A DNA stretch of 33,144 bases from an uncultured Alphaproteobacteria bacterium. GTDB lineage: Bacteria; Pseudomonadota; Alphaproteobacteria; HIMB59; GCA-002718135. The position numbers and the translations under genes are program-made. The notes under the pieces are model-generated. The model saw only the letters and a list, made by a program, of their open reading frames with translations. It ran no database searches and had not been told where the DNA came from. Positions 24,987-32,369 of this stretch are shown one piece after another (the stretch's first letter is position 1; every line of letters begins with the position of its first letter). The DNA lies in NCBI GenBank assembly GCA_902618015.1, contig CACMYX010000009.1:1-33144 (forward strand). The letters are read 5' to 3'.

Positions 24987-25015
24987 ATTATAATATTTAA
25001 TATAATTAAAGTTAA
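24987..25015 (-). promoter_or_regulatory. promoter of the deoxy-sugar operon (divergent region)
   Basis: Minus-strand TTAACT (25010-25015), exactly 17 bases, then TATAAT (24987-24992). The predicted start lies only about seven bases before the ATG at 24973, so the mRNA would be near-leaderless. The 48-bp spacer also has plus-strand TATAAT copies (24989-24994 and 25001-25006) that may serve the divergent oxygenase gene. Opposed firing of the two promoters would interfere. Confidence 0.5.
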
Positions 25016-25021
25016 TAAAAT

Positions 25022-25642
25022 ATGAACGAAACCATGATTCAAGGTCAAATTATACGACCATTTTCTCCAGCTATAGGCAAATATAAATTATCAGATGATA
25101 CAATAACTACACTCAACAATCATATTGATGAAATTTTAAAAGATGAAAATAAGATTGATGAATTATACCATGGCGAACAATTAGCAGGTGAAATTAAATA
25201 TGAAATTAGATTAACAAAAGAATTTCTTGATCAAAATTTAAAAGATGTTCTTTATAAATTTGTATTTAATTTTGTTAAATCAACATTACAAAAAGAAATT
25301 AAGAAATTTGATTTAAAATCTAGTTGGGCCGTTTGTCAATTTGAGAGTGATTATAATCCAATTCATTGGCATGATGGCCATCTGTCAGGAGTAATGTACA
25401 CAAAAATGCCAAAGGACTTAGGCTCATCATACAAAAAACAAAATAAGAATGGAAAAATTGCATTTATTCATGGATCAACACAGCTTTTAGTTTCCTCCGT
25501 GTATGATGTTAAACCTGAAGTTGGAGATTTATTTATATTTCCTAGTTATATGATGCATACAGTCTATCCGTTCTTTTCTGATGAGGAAAGAAGATCAGTT
25601 TCTTTCAATGCGTTTATAGATGAAGAGGCAGCAAAATTTTAA
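25022..25642 (+). CDS. putative 2OG-Fe(II) oxygenase-like protein
   Basis: Soluble protein of 206 residues resembling the 2OG-Fe(II) oxygenase family 5 pattern. NPIHWHDGHLSGVMYTKMP (113-130) supplies the first iron-ligand histidine region. GDLFIFPSYMMHTVYPF contains the distal His179. RRSVSFNAF follows, with Arg191 as the probable 2-oxoglutarate anchor. Relatives are usually linked to hydroxylation of unknown small molecules or proteins. The HWHDGH cluster differs from the simple HxD/E triad, so exact ligands are uncertain. It is divergent from the deoxy-sugar operon with a 48-bp shared promoter region, and its stop lies four bases from the convergent tRNA-Arg. The substrate is unknown. Confidence 0.6.
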   Translation: MNETMIQGQIIRPFSPAIGKYKLSDDTITTLNNHIDEILKDENKIDELYHGEQLAGEIKYEIRLTKEFLDQNLKDVLYKFVFNFVKSTLQKEIKKFDLKSSWAVCQFESDYNPIHWHDGHLSGVMYTKMPKDLGSSYKKQNKNGKIAFIHGSTQLLVSSVYDVKPEVGDLFIFPSYMMHTVYPFFSDEERRSVSFNAFIDEEAAKF

Positions 25643-25646
25643 TTTT

Positions 25647-25722
25647 TGGCGCGCCCGAAATGATTCGAACATTTGACCTACCGCTTAGAAGGCGGTTGCT
25701 CTATCCACTGAGCTACGGGCGC
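25647..25722 (-). tRNA. tRNA-Arg (TCT)
   Basis: On the minus strand the acceptor arms GCGCCCG (25722-25716) and CGGGCGC (25657-25651) pair fully. The anticodon stem ACCGC/GCGGT encloses CTTCTAA, giving anticodon TCT (AGA codons, the dominant Arg codon in this AT-rich genome). The T-loop is TTCGAAT. The discriminator is G and CCA is encoded at 25649-25647. A weak TATGAT at 25736-25741 could be its -10. Confidence 0.96.
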
Positions 25723-25769
25723 ATAGCTTGCATTTATCATAGTCTAAAAAATAAAGAAAGAAATTATAC

Positions 25770-26075
25770 TTAATGTGTCCAAGGCTCTTTTCTATTTGTA
25801 TCAAAATTTGAAGCATAACTTTTTGGTTTAATTTTTCTTTGCTTTGGTTCTTCGACGAAATATTGATAATTATTTTTTTTTGCCCATTCAATAGCTTGTT
25901 CTTTCGTGTCAAAAAAAAGTTTAATCTGAGATTTGGTGTCTAATGAACTATTCCAACCCATTAAAGAATCTTTTACTTTTTCTACTTCAGAAATATATTC
26001 CGCTAACCATAATTTAGTTTTTTTAAAACCCGATTGCATGGAAGTTTTTGAAGGTTTATAAATTTTTATAGTCAT
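25770..26075 (-). CDS. NADH dehydrogenase accessory subunit, NDUFS4 family
   Basis: ETC complex I subunit conserved-region protein, homologous to mitochondrial NDUFS4 (18 kDa), 101 residues. Conserved features are KIYKPSKTSMQSG at the N-terminus, WLAEY, SLMGWNSSLDTKSQIKLFF (the family's DPLMGWTSS-like core), FDTKEQAIEWAKKNNYQYFVEEP, and the terminal YASNF...WTH. In alphaproteobacteria, as in mitochondria, it sits on the peripheral arm near the NADH/FMN module. It is usually encoded alone, away from the nuo operon, as here. It overlaps the acyl-CoA dehydrogenase stop by one base (TAATG). Pairing with beta-oxidation genes is plausible through NADH but may be chance. Confidence 0.88.
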   Translation of the reverse strand: MTIKIYKPSKTSMQSGFKKTKLWLAEYISEVEKVKDSLMGWNSSLDTKSQIKLFFDTKEQAIEWAKKNNYQYFVEEPKQRKIKPKSYASNFDTNRKEPWTH

Positions 26076-27850
26076 TAGATTGCTGTTTCAAAATATTTAT
26101 CATTATAATCATTATAGTATTTTCCACCAGATCTTATATTTTGACAAAGAACTTGTGTTTCACTTAATAATTTAGTTAAAAAGAAGTTACCAGTTTCAAT
26201 TTTAGATTTATAAAAACTTTCATCATGCTTTTCTAATTTTGCTAATGCAATTTCTATATAGTGCAACCAAATATAACCTAGGGAAATCAAAGATGATAAA
26301 TTTAAAAATTCTACTGCATGAGAATTAATCTCATTTTCATCATTTAACGATTTAATATATTCAAAAATACTTTTGTAAGAATCATATGAAGGCATAAATA
26401 AATCAACATATTTTTTCATATCTTCATTATTAGAAATTTTAACTTGATAATTATCAATCATAGTAAAAAATTCATTAAATAATGCACCATTGTCAGTTTG
26501 TAATTTTCTTCCTATCAAATCTAGAGCTTGAATTCCATTCGTTCCTTCATAGATTGTTGTAATTCTAGCATCTCTTACTAATTGTTCCATTCCATGGTCA
26601 GTAATAAAACCATGACCACCATAGATTTGCATAGCTCGATTTGTATTTTCTACAGATTTATCTGAAGCATAGGATTTAATAATTGGCGTCATGAGTGCTA
26701 TAAAATTTTCAGATAATTTCTTTTCTTTATCATCTGAGGAATTTTCAATATTATCAAAGTGATTTCCAGCCAATAAGGTTAAACCTCTAACTGCTTCATT
26801 AATCGATTTTATATACAATAAGTTTTTTCTTATTTCAGGATGAACAATTATAGGATCTGCTACTTGATTGCTGGAAGATAATTTTCCTTGTAAACGCTCC
26901 TTCGAATAATAAAGTGCTGATTGATAAGCAGTTTCTGATAAACCTAAGCCTTGTATACCTACAAACAAACGAGCTCCATTCATCATTATAAACATCGCTC
27001 TCATTCCTTTATTAATATCGCCTACTAGCCAGCCCTTAGCTTCATTGTAATGCATTACACATGTAGGGCTAGCATGAATACCCATCTTCTTTTCTATTGA
27101 TCCACATTCAACTTTATTTCTATCAACAAAATCACCACTTTCATTTGGTAAAAATTTAGGAACCAAGAATAAACTTATACCTTTTATACCAGGGGGCGCA
27201 TTTGGTGTTCTTGCTAGTACTAAATGAATAATGTTATCACTTAGATCATGCTCTCCACAGGTAATAAAAATTTTGGTACCAGTAATGCTATAACTTCCAT
27301 CATCTAATGGTGTTGCCATTGTTTTACTTAATCCAAGATCTGTTCCACATTGAGGTTCAGTTAAATTCATTGTTCCTGTCCACTTACCACTAGTTAAATT
27401 TGGCAAATAAGTATTTTTCAAATCTTCATTAGCACTCTTTTCAATTGCATCGATTGCATTTGCTGTAAGACCTGGATAAAGACCAAATGACATATTAGTA
27501 GAGCTTATCATTTCATCTAAAATCATATTCATAATATAAGGTAGGTTTTGACCACCAAATTCTTCTTTTACTTTCAGTCCCTGCCAGCCATTTTCAGAAA
27601 AAGTTTTATAAGCTTCTTTAAATCCTTTTGGTGCAGTCACAACTCCATTATTAAAAGAACATCCTTCACTATCTCCACTTTGATTAAGCGGGAGTAAGGT
27701 TTCTTCACATAGTTTTGCTGCTTCTTCAATAATAAGCATTAGATCGCTTGTTTCTAAATCTAATTTTTTTAATGTTTGACTTTCCTTAAGATTTAAAAAA
27801 TCTTCAATTAGAAATTTAAACTCACGAAGCGGTGTTTTATAAATTTGCAT
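26075..27850 (-). CDS. acyl-CoA dehydrogenase, long DmdC/FadE-like type
   Basis: FAD-dependent acyl-CoA dehydrogenase of 591 residues, longer than the classical 380-residue type because of an extra C-terminal domain. Motifs include CEETLLPLN near 53-61, KWTGTMNLTEPQCGTDLG (FAD and substrate contacts), ITGTKIFITCGEHDL, the FAD-binding QIYGGHGFITDHGMEQLVRDARI, and the probable catalytic Glu in YEGTNGIQALDLIGRKL. Overall it follows the group that contains 3-methylmercaptopropionyl-CoA dehydrogenase (DmdC) of the DMSP demethylation pathway, as well as ordinary fatty-acyl-CoA dehydrogenases of the same length. Pairing with a thiolase argues for beta-oxidation. A DMSP-derived substrate remains an open alternative because dmdB and dmdD are not in view. 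Confidence 0.83.
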   Translation of the reverse strand: MQIYKTPLREFKFLIEDFLNLKESQTLKKLDLETSDLMLIIEEAAKLCEETLLPLNQSGDSEGCSFNNGVVTAPKGFKEAYKTFSENGWQGLKVKEEFGGQNLPYIMNMILDEMISSTNMSFGLYPGLTANAIDAIEKSANEDLKNTYLPNLTSGKWTGTMNLTEPQCGTDLGLSKTMATPLDDGSYSITGTKIFITCGEHDLSDNIIHLVLARTPNAPPGIKGISLFLVPKFLPNESGDFVDRNKVECGSIEKKMGIHASPTCVMHYNEAKGWLVGDINKGMRAMFIMMNGARLFVGIQGLGLSETAYQSALYYSKERLQGKLSSSNQVADPIIVHPEIRKNLLYIKSINEAVRGLTLLAGNHFDNIENSSDDKEKKLSENFIALMTPIIKSYASDKSVENTNRAMQIYGGHGFITDHGMEQLVRDARITTIYEGTNGIQALDLIGRKLQTDNGALFNEFFTMIDNYQVKISNNEDMKKYVDLFMPSYDSYKSIFEYIKSLNDENEINSHAVEFLNLSSLISLGYIWLHYIEIALAKLEKHDESFYKSKIETGNFFLTKLLSETQVLCQNIRSGGKYYNDYNDKYFETAI

Positions 27851-27855
27851 AATAT

Positions 27856-28995
27856 TTAATTAATATTTTCTAACACAGTTGCAATGCCTTGACCTAAACC
27901 TATACATTGTGTCGCTAATCCATACTTTTTATTATTATTTTGCAATAAAGTTGCAACTTTACCTGTAATCCTTGCTCCAGTAGCACCTAAAGGGTGGCCT
28001 AATGCTATTGCTCCACCATGTATATTTACTTTATTTATGTCCATCTTTAATTCTTTAATACATGCTAAAGATTGAGAAGCAAATGCCTCATTTAGTTCCA
28101 CAATATCAATATCGGAAATAGATAAATTAGCTCTTTTTAAGGCTTTTTTAGATGCATTAATTGGGCCAAGACCCATTACTTCTGGTGGACAACCAACTAC
28201 AGCTGTAGCTTTAATACGCGCTAAAATATTTAGATTGTTTTTTTTTGCATATTCTTCCTCACAAACAATTACTGCTGATGCACCATCTGTTAATGGTGAA
28301 GCTGTACCTGCTGTAACTGTTCCATTTTCATCAAAAGCAAGTTTTAACCCATCTAAAATTTCATGTGAGGTGTTAGGCCGAATTCCACCATCTTTATTAA
28401 TTTTCTTATCATTATTTGTGATAGAAACTATTTCATTGTCGAACATATTTGATACTCTTGCTAAATTAGCTTTGTAATGGCTACTAATAGCAAAATCTTG
28501 TTGTTCTTTTCGAGAAATATCAAATTTTTTTGCAACATTTTCAGCTGTAATACCCATAGACATATATACATTTGGATTATCTTTACTTAATTGAGGATGA
28601 GGATCGTATGTTAATCCATTCATAGGTATAAATGTCATACTTTCTACACCACAACATAAAAAAACGTCGCCAGAGTTAATTGCAATCGCACCAGTTGCAT
28701 CATGAATAGCTTGCATTGAAGAACCACACCATCTGTTGACTGTCATACCTGCTACATGTTCTGGCATATCTGTCATGAAAGAAACAATTTTAGCAATATT
28801 ATTCCCTTGTGCTCCTTCTGGATACGCACAACCAGTAATAATGTCCTCTATGTCATTTTTATTAATTTGAATTTCATTAAGTAATTGATTTATTGTTTGT
28901 GATAGAATGTCTTCTGGTCTTATATTAGCCATTTCACCTTTACGAGCAAAAGTGAAGGGTGATCTTTTGTAACCAACAATAACTGCATTTCTCAT
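27856..28995 (-). CDS. acetyl-CoA acyltransferase (thiolase)
   Basis: Thiolase-family enzyme of 379 residues that cleaves 3-ketoacyl-CoA, or condenses acetyl-CoA. The nucleophilic Cys90 is in NRWCGSSMQA. LTDGASAVIV, ELNEAFASQ, GGAIALGHPLGATGAR with His334, and the second active-site Cys364 in TQCIGLGQG are all intact. The wording is closer to FadA-type degradative thiolases than to PhaA. It lies five bases upstream of the acyl-CoA dehydrogenase and directly follows apt. There is no FadB-type hydratase/dehydrogenase in the window, so the middle steps of beta-oxidation must come from elsewhere. Confidence 0.9.
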   Translation of the reverse strand: MRNAVIVGYKRSPFTFARKGEMANIRPEDILSQTINQLLNEIQINKNDIEDIITGCAYPEGAQGNNIAKIVSFMTDMPEHVAGMTVNRWCGSSMQAIHDATGAIAINSGDVFLCCGVESMTFIPMNGLTYDPHPQLSKDNPNVYMSMGITAENVAKKFDISRKEQQDFAISSHYKANLARVSNMFDNEIVSITNNDKKINKDGGIRPNTSHEILDGLKLAFDENGTVTAGTASPLTDGASAVIVCEEEYAKKNNLNILARIKATAVVGCPPEVMGLGPINASKKALKRANLSISDIDIVELNEAFASQSLACIKELKMDINKVNIHGGAIALGHPLGATGARITGKVATLLQNNNKKYGLATQCIGLGQGIATVLENIN

Positions 28996-29511
28996 TTAAA
29001 ACTCCATTAAAGAATGTATCTCAATTCCTTTTTCAATTAGTTTTTTATCACCAGTTAAATCTGGTAAATTTATTATAAAACCTGCTCCAACAATATTTTT
29101 GTCTTCAAACTTTTTAATTAACTCTATCGCCGCAAGTGCGGTTCCACCTGTTGCTAAAAGATCATCAATAATTAGTAAATCTTTATGACCATCTAAGGCA
29201 TCTGTATGAATATGCATTTCAGTTGATCCGTATTCTAAGTCGTATGAGGTTTTGAAAGTATCAAATGGAAGTTTATGAGGCTTTCTCAAAGGAACAAATG
29301 CTGCATTTAAAAAATAAGCTATTGCACCTGCCATAATAAATCCACGTGATTCTATGCTTAAAACTGCATCTATTTTTTTATTTTGCCATGGTTTTATCAT
29401 GTCATCAATGACCTGTTTAAAATGTCCTGCATTTTGCAACAATGTTGTAATATCTCTGAATTGAATTCCTTCAACAGGATAATCAGCAATTGTTCGAACG
29501 TATTCTTTCAT
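28996..29511 (-). CDS. apt: adenine phosphoribosyltransferase
   Basis: Purine-salvage enzyme forming AMP from adenine and PRPP, 171 residues, normal length. Recognisable parts are YPVEGIQFRDITTLL (the adenine-specific N-terminal motif), ESRGFIMAGAIAY, FVPLRKPHKLP, a flexible loop with LEYGSTEMHIH, and the PRPP-binding LLIIDDLLATGGTA (112-125). It overlaps the upstream phosphatase gene by one base and abuts the thiolase gene. Functionally it would consume the adenine freed by the MtnP encoded in this window, although the two genes are in separate transcription units about 7 kb apart. Confidence 0.95.
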   Translation of the reverse strand: MKEYVRTIADYPVEGIQFRDITTLLQNAGHFKQVIDDMIKPWQNKKIDAVLSIESRGFIMAGAIAYFLNAAFVPLRKPHKLPFDTFKTSYDLEYGSTEMHIHTDALDGHKDLLIIDDLLATGGTALAAIELIKKFEDKNIVGAGFIINLPDLTGDKKLIEKGIEIHSLMEF

Positions 29512-30071
29512 TAGTTTTTTTCAATGTCTTTTATATCAAATAAAGTAACAGGTGCAAAATTTGAAGAACAATCGTATGTTTTAGTATAAGGAAATTTTAA
29601 AAATGATTTTGAGATTTGATTGCTAACATCTAGTTTCTTTTCAAAGTGATTTATCAATAATTTATTTGGGTTTGCATGTGGTGCAAGATTACGAATATAT
29701 TTAATTGTATTTTCGATATTAGTTTTGTTTTCTCTACATAGTAAATAAGTAGCTGTTGCCATTGATCTTGAGACACCACACCAACAATGAATAACAATAT
29801 CTTCGTCATAAGCATAAGTAGAAGTAAAATTAGCTATTGAATTTACATGCTCTTCAGCAGGTAGAATTTGTGGTATTTCATCAGTATTCAATCGAAATAT
29901 TTTATTATTGCTACTAATTTCAATAATATCGTCAAATCCTAGCTTTAAATGATTTTTTACACCCTTGGGTGTTTCTGGTGCATATCCTGGATCAATTACT
30001 GATACAAGATATTTGGGCTGTATGCTTTCACACACATGAGGTAAATCATTAAGTGAACAAACAATTATCAT
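29511..30071 (-). CDS. dual-specificity/tyrosine-phosphatase-like protein
   Basis: Cytoplasmic protein of 186 residues with the Cys-x5-Arg phosphatase loop His95-Cys96-Trp-Cys98-Gly-Val-Ser-Arg102 in IVIHCWCGVSRSMATA. A possible general acid is Asp48/Asp49 in the upstream FDDI segment. The opening MIIVCSLNDLPHV and SVIDPGYAPETP resemble small alphaproteobacterial tyrosine-phosphatase-like proteins whose substrates are unknown. Cys98 inside the loop might form a regulatory disulfide with Cys96. Its ATG abuts the U-tract of the terminator that ends the preceding transport gene, so it lacks any Shine-Dalgarno. It is probably read from a weak internal promoter or by read-through. It is coupled to apt (TAATG). 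Confidence 0.75.
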   Translation of the reverse strand: MIIVCSLNDLPHVCESIQPKYLVSVIDPGYAPETPKGVKNHLKLGFDDIIEISSNNKIFRLNTDEIPQILPAEEHVNSIANFTSTYAYDEDIVIHCWCGVSRSMATATYLLCRENKTNIENTIKYIRNLAPHANPNKLLINHFEKKLDVSNQISKSFLKFPYTKTYDCSSNFAPVTLFDIKDIEKN

Positions 30072-30096
30072 AAAAAAAGGGTGGTATAAACCACCC
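30072..30096 (-). terminator. intrinsic terminator after the solute-binding-protein gene
   Basis: Minus-strand GGGTGGT (30096-30090) and ACCACCC (30085-30079) form a seven-pair stem with a four-base loop. It is followed by an uninterrupted run of seven T (30078-30072) and lies 23 bases after the stop at 30120. This is a textbook Rho-independent terminator. Its T-run ends exactly at the next start codon. Confidence 0.9.
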
Positions 30097-30119
30097 TAAA
30101 TAAAAGTAAAATAATTAAA

Positions 30120-31454
30120 CTATTCTGCAGTTGCATCAGCTAATATTGCATTAGCATCTTCATTTAATTGATTTAATGTTGAAATGATATCATCACCATT
30201 AATGATTGCTGCATAAGCTTTTTCAACCTCACCTCTAACTGAATAATAGCCAGGCACAGATGGCTCACCTTTTCCGTATTGAACCATTGTTAATGATTTA
30301 TCATATTGAGGTAATTCAGCTCTTTTTTCAGCAATTAATGGATGATCTGCAGAAGAAGTTCTAACAAAACCATATCCACTTTCAGTTGACCAAACTGCTG
30401 AGTTCTCAGTATTAGAAATATATTTCATCCACTGATATGCCGCTACCATTCTATCAGCATCGCCTGAATTTCCCATAATTAAACCACCGCCATATAAGTT
30501 AAGCACTGGTTCGCTAGTGGTGTATGATAATGGAGCTACATCCCAATTACCATTGTAACCCTCTTCAATGGCTTTCTGGAAATAAGTGATACCAGAAGTA
30601 GATCCTGCAGCAAATAAAACAGAACCTTGTCCTAAGTATTGCTGGTCAGTGTATTTACCTCTTGCAACTATTGCGCATCCTTTCTTAGCCATTCCTTGAA
30701 TGAATTCCATAGCTTCAATGGCTTTAGGTCCATTGTAAATATACTGACCATTATCATAGTCAAATACATCTCCTCCATGAGCAAATACCCATGCTGCAAA
30801 GTTACTTGCATCAGTATCTATTTCATATCCATAACTTGGAACGTCTTCACCCATCTTACCACTGTAATCTTGATTGGTCGCAGCACATGCTGCTTCCGCA
30901 AAATCAGCAGGAGTTTTAGGAGCGTCTAAACCTAGTTCCTTTAACCAATCTGCATTGTAGTAAAGGATCTCTATTGATTTTCCAACTTCATGTAAAAGTT
31001 TTGGATTTCCATCAAAATATGGTGAGAAGCCAACAGTCCAGTTTGCACCCCAATCTGCTATATCATCTGATGAAACACCCCATTTTTTACTATTTGCTAA
31101 AATATTTTGATCAATTGAAGCGCCAATTAAGTACATATCTGCAGCAGCGTTACCATAACCTCTTGCAACATCTGCTATATCTTTTGTTCCAGCGGCAGAC
31201 ATCATAGCGGATTGAACTTTCCCATAATGTCCTTTGTGAACAACATTAACTTTTATTCCTGTTTCAGCTTCAAATCTTTCAGCTCTTGCCATCATTGCAT
31301 CTAATCTTTCATCTGAATATTGAACCCAGAATTCAACAGTTTGACCTGAAGGATCTGCATTTTCAATATCTTGTGCAGTAATTGCGAATGATTGCGAGGA
31401 GATAAAAAATAAAGAAGCTAAGAAGAAATTTAAAATATATTTATAAAATTTCAT
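30120..31454 (-). CDS. carbohydrate-type ABC transporter, periplasmic binding protein (family 1)
   Basis: Family 1 extracellular solute-binding protein (MalE/UgpB group). I start at the ATG at 31452-31454 (MKFYKYILN, 444 residues); an in-frame GTG two codons upstream overlaps the Shine-Dalgarno. A Sec signal peptide spans about residues 1-24 (LASLFFISSQSFA). The mature protein begins with ITAQDIENADPSGQTVEFWVQYSDERLDAMMARAERFEAETGIKVNV-like family layout, and EILYYNADWLKELGLDAPKTPADF is the typical hinge-proximal motif. Trp and Tyr are frequent, as in sugar binders. Substrate could be a sugar, a sugar alcohol or a glycerol-phosphate compound. It follows the two permease genes and ends at a strong terminator. 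Confidence 0.88.
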   Translation of the reverse strand: MKFYKYILNFFLASLFFISSQSFAITAQDIENADPSGQTVEFWVQYSDERLDAMMARAERFEAETGIKVNVVHKGHYGKVQSAMMSAAGTKDIADVARGYGNAAADMYLIGASIDQNILANSKKWGVSSDDIADWGANWTVGFSPYFDGNPKLLHEVGKSIEILYYNADWLKELGLDAPKTPADFAEAACAATNQDYSGKMGEDVPSYGYEIDTDASNFAAWVFAHGGDVFDYDNGQYIYNGPKAIEAMEFIQGMAKKGCAIVARGKYTDQQYLGQGSVLFAAGSTSGITYFQKAIEEGYNGNWDVAPLSYTTSEPVLNLYGGGLIMGNSGDADRMVAAYQWMKYISNTENSAVWSTESGYGFVRTSSADHPLIAEKRAELPQYDKSLTMVQYGKGEPSVPGYYSVRGEVEKAYAAIINGDDIISTLNQLNEDANAILADATAE

Positions 31455-31459
31455 AATCA

Positions 31460-31463
31460 CCCC
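31460..31463 (-). promoter_or_regulatory. ribosome-binding site of the solute-binding-protein gene
   Basis: Minus-strand GGGG within ACGGGGTGA, five bases before the ATG at 31454. It supports that ATG over the GTG at 31460, whose first base would lie inside the site. The 63-bp gap from 31461 to 31523 may also hold a promoter, but I see no clear hexamers. Confidence 0.5.
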
Positions 31464-31523
31464 GTAAAAATATTAATTAATATAGAGGTAAAATTAAAGT
31501 TTTGTTACAAAAAATTTACTGAT

Positions 31524-32369
31524 TTATTCTTTTAATCCAAAGTTTGATATACTTTCTATGAATAACTTCTGAGTAAAAAAGTATAATACTAAAATTGGGA
31601 AAATTGCAATTAAGCAAGCAGCCATCAATAAATTAAAATTAGGTCCCACTTCCCTAACAAAGCTATAGATAGAAACTGTTACAGGATACCAATCATCTCT
31701 AGTTAATATAAGTAAAGGCCAAGCAAAACTATTCCACGCTATAATAAAAGTAAACAAAGAGACTGTCACAATAATAGGTTTACTCATTGGTATTACTACC
31801 TTGAGTAAAAAATTTAAATGAGAAGATCCATCTAGTCTTGCCGCATCCCATAATTCATTTGGTATCTTTTTAAAATATTGTCTTAATAAGAAAATTACAA
31901 AAATATTTCCCATAAATGGAACTGTTAAACCTTGAAGACTATTCATCCAAGAAGGTCCAAATGGCAATGGAATAATTTCCCCTCTAATAATTAATAAATG
32001 AGGTAATAATGTAATGATTTCTGGAATCATCAATGAAATTAACAACATGTAGAATATGATATTTTTAAATGGGAATTCTATTTTAGCAAAAGAGTATGCT
32101 GCTGGAATACTAGTTAGTAAAACACCAATTACAATTATTGAACTTATTATTAAACTATTAAACGTATAACGTTGAAATCTATTAGATGTCCAAACTTCAT
32201 AATAATTTTCAAACATCAATTTTTTTGGAAATAGATATTGATTTGATGCTTCTCCAGCTGTCATTAATGATGTTGATATCATGTAAAAAAATGGGTAAAT
32301 TGAAATAATAAAAACTATTAATAAAATTAAATAAGGTATCCTTGTTTCAGCATTAATAATTCTAGTCAT
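31524..32369 (-). CDS. carbohydrate ABC transporter permease (MalG/UgpE type)
   Basis: Inner-membrane permease of 281 residues with six hydrophobic segments. The first is YLILLIVFIISIYPFFYMISTSL-like near 13-35. The EAA loop reads ELWDAARLDGSSHLNFLLKVVIPMSKP, typical of CUT1-family MalG-type subunits. MKxxxxPYL-like cytosolic start and the C-terminal FTQKLFIESISNFGLKE match the family. It overlaps the upstream permease gene by eight bases, so the two subunits are translationally coupled. No ATPase gene is in view. It may lie beyond the window or be a shared ATPase, as is common in CUT1 systems. Confidence 0.9.
   Translation of the reverse strand: MTRIINAETRIPYLILLIVFIISIYPFFYMISTSLMTAGEASNQYLFPKKLMFENYYEVWTSNRFQRYTFNSLIISSIIVIGVLLTSIPAAYSFAKIEFPFKNIIFYMLLISLMIPEIITLLPHLLIIRGEIIPLPFGPSWMNSLQGLTVPFMGNIFVIFLLRQYFKKIPNELWDAARLDGSSHLNFLLKVVIPMSKPIIVTVSLFTFIIAWNSFAWPLLILTRDDWYPVTVSIYSFVREVGPNFNLLMAACLIAIFPILVLYFFTQKLFIESISNFGLKE

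Noticed and set aside
25685..25912. Minus-strand frame of 75 codons ending inside tRNA-Arg
   Set aside because: It overlaps the tRNA and the NDUFS4 gene in another frame, and its C-terminus is a translation of the tRNA itself.
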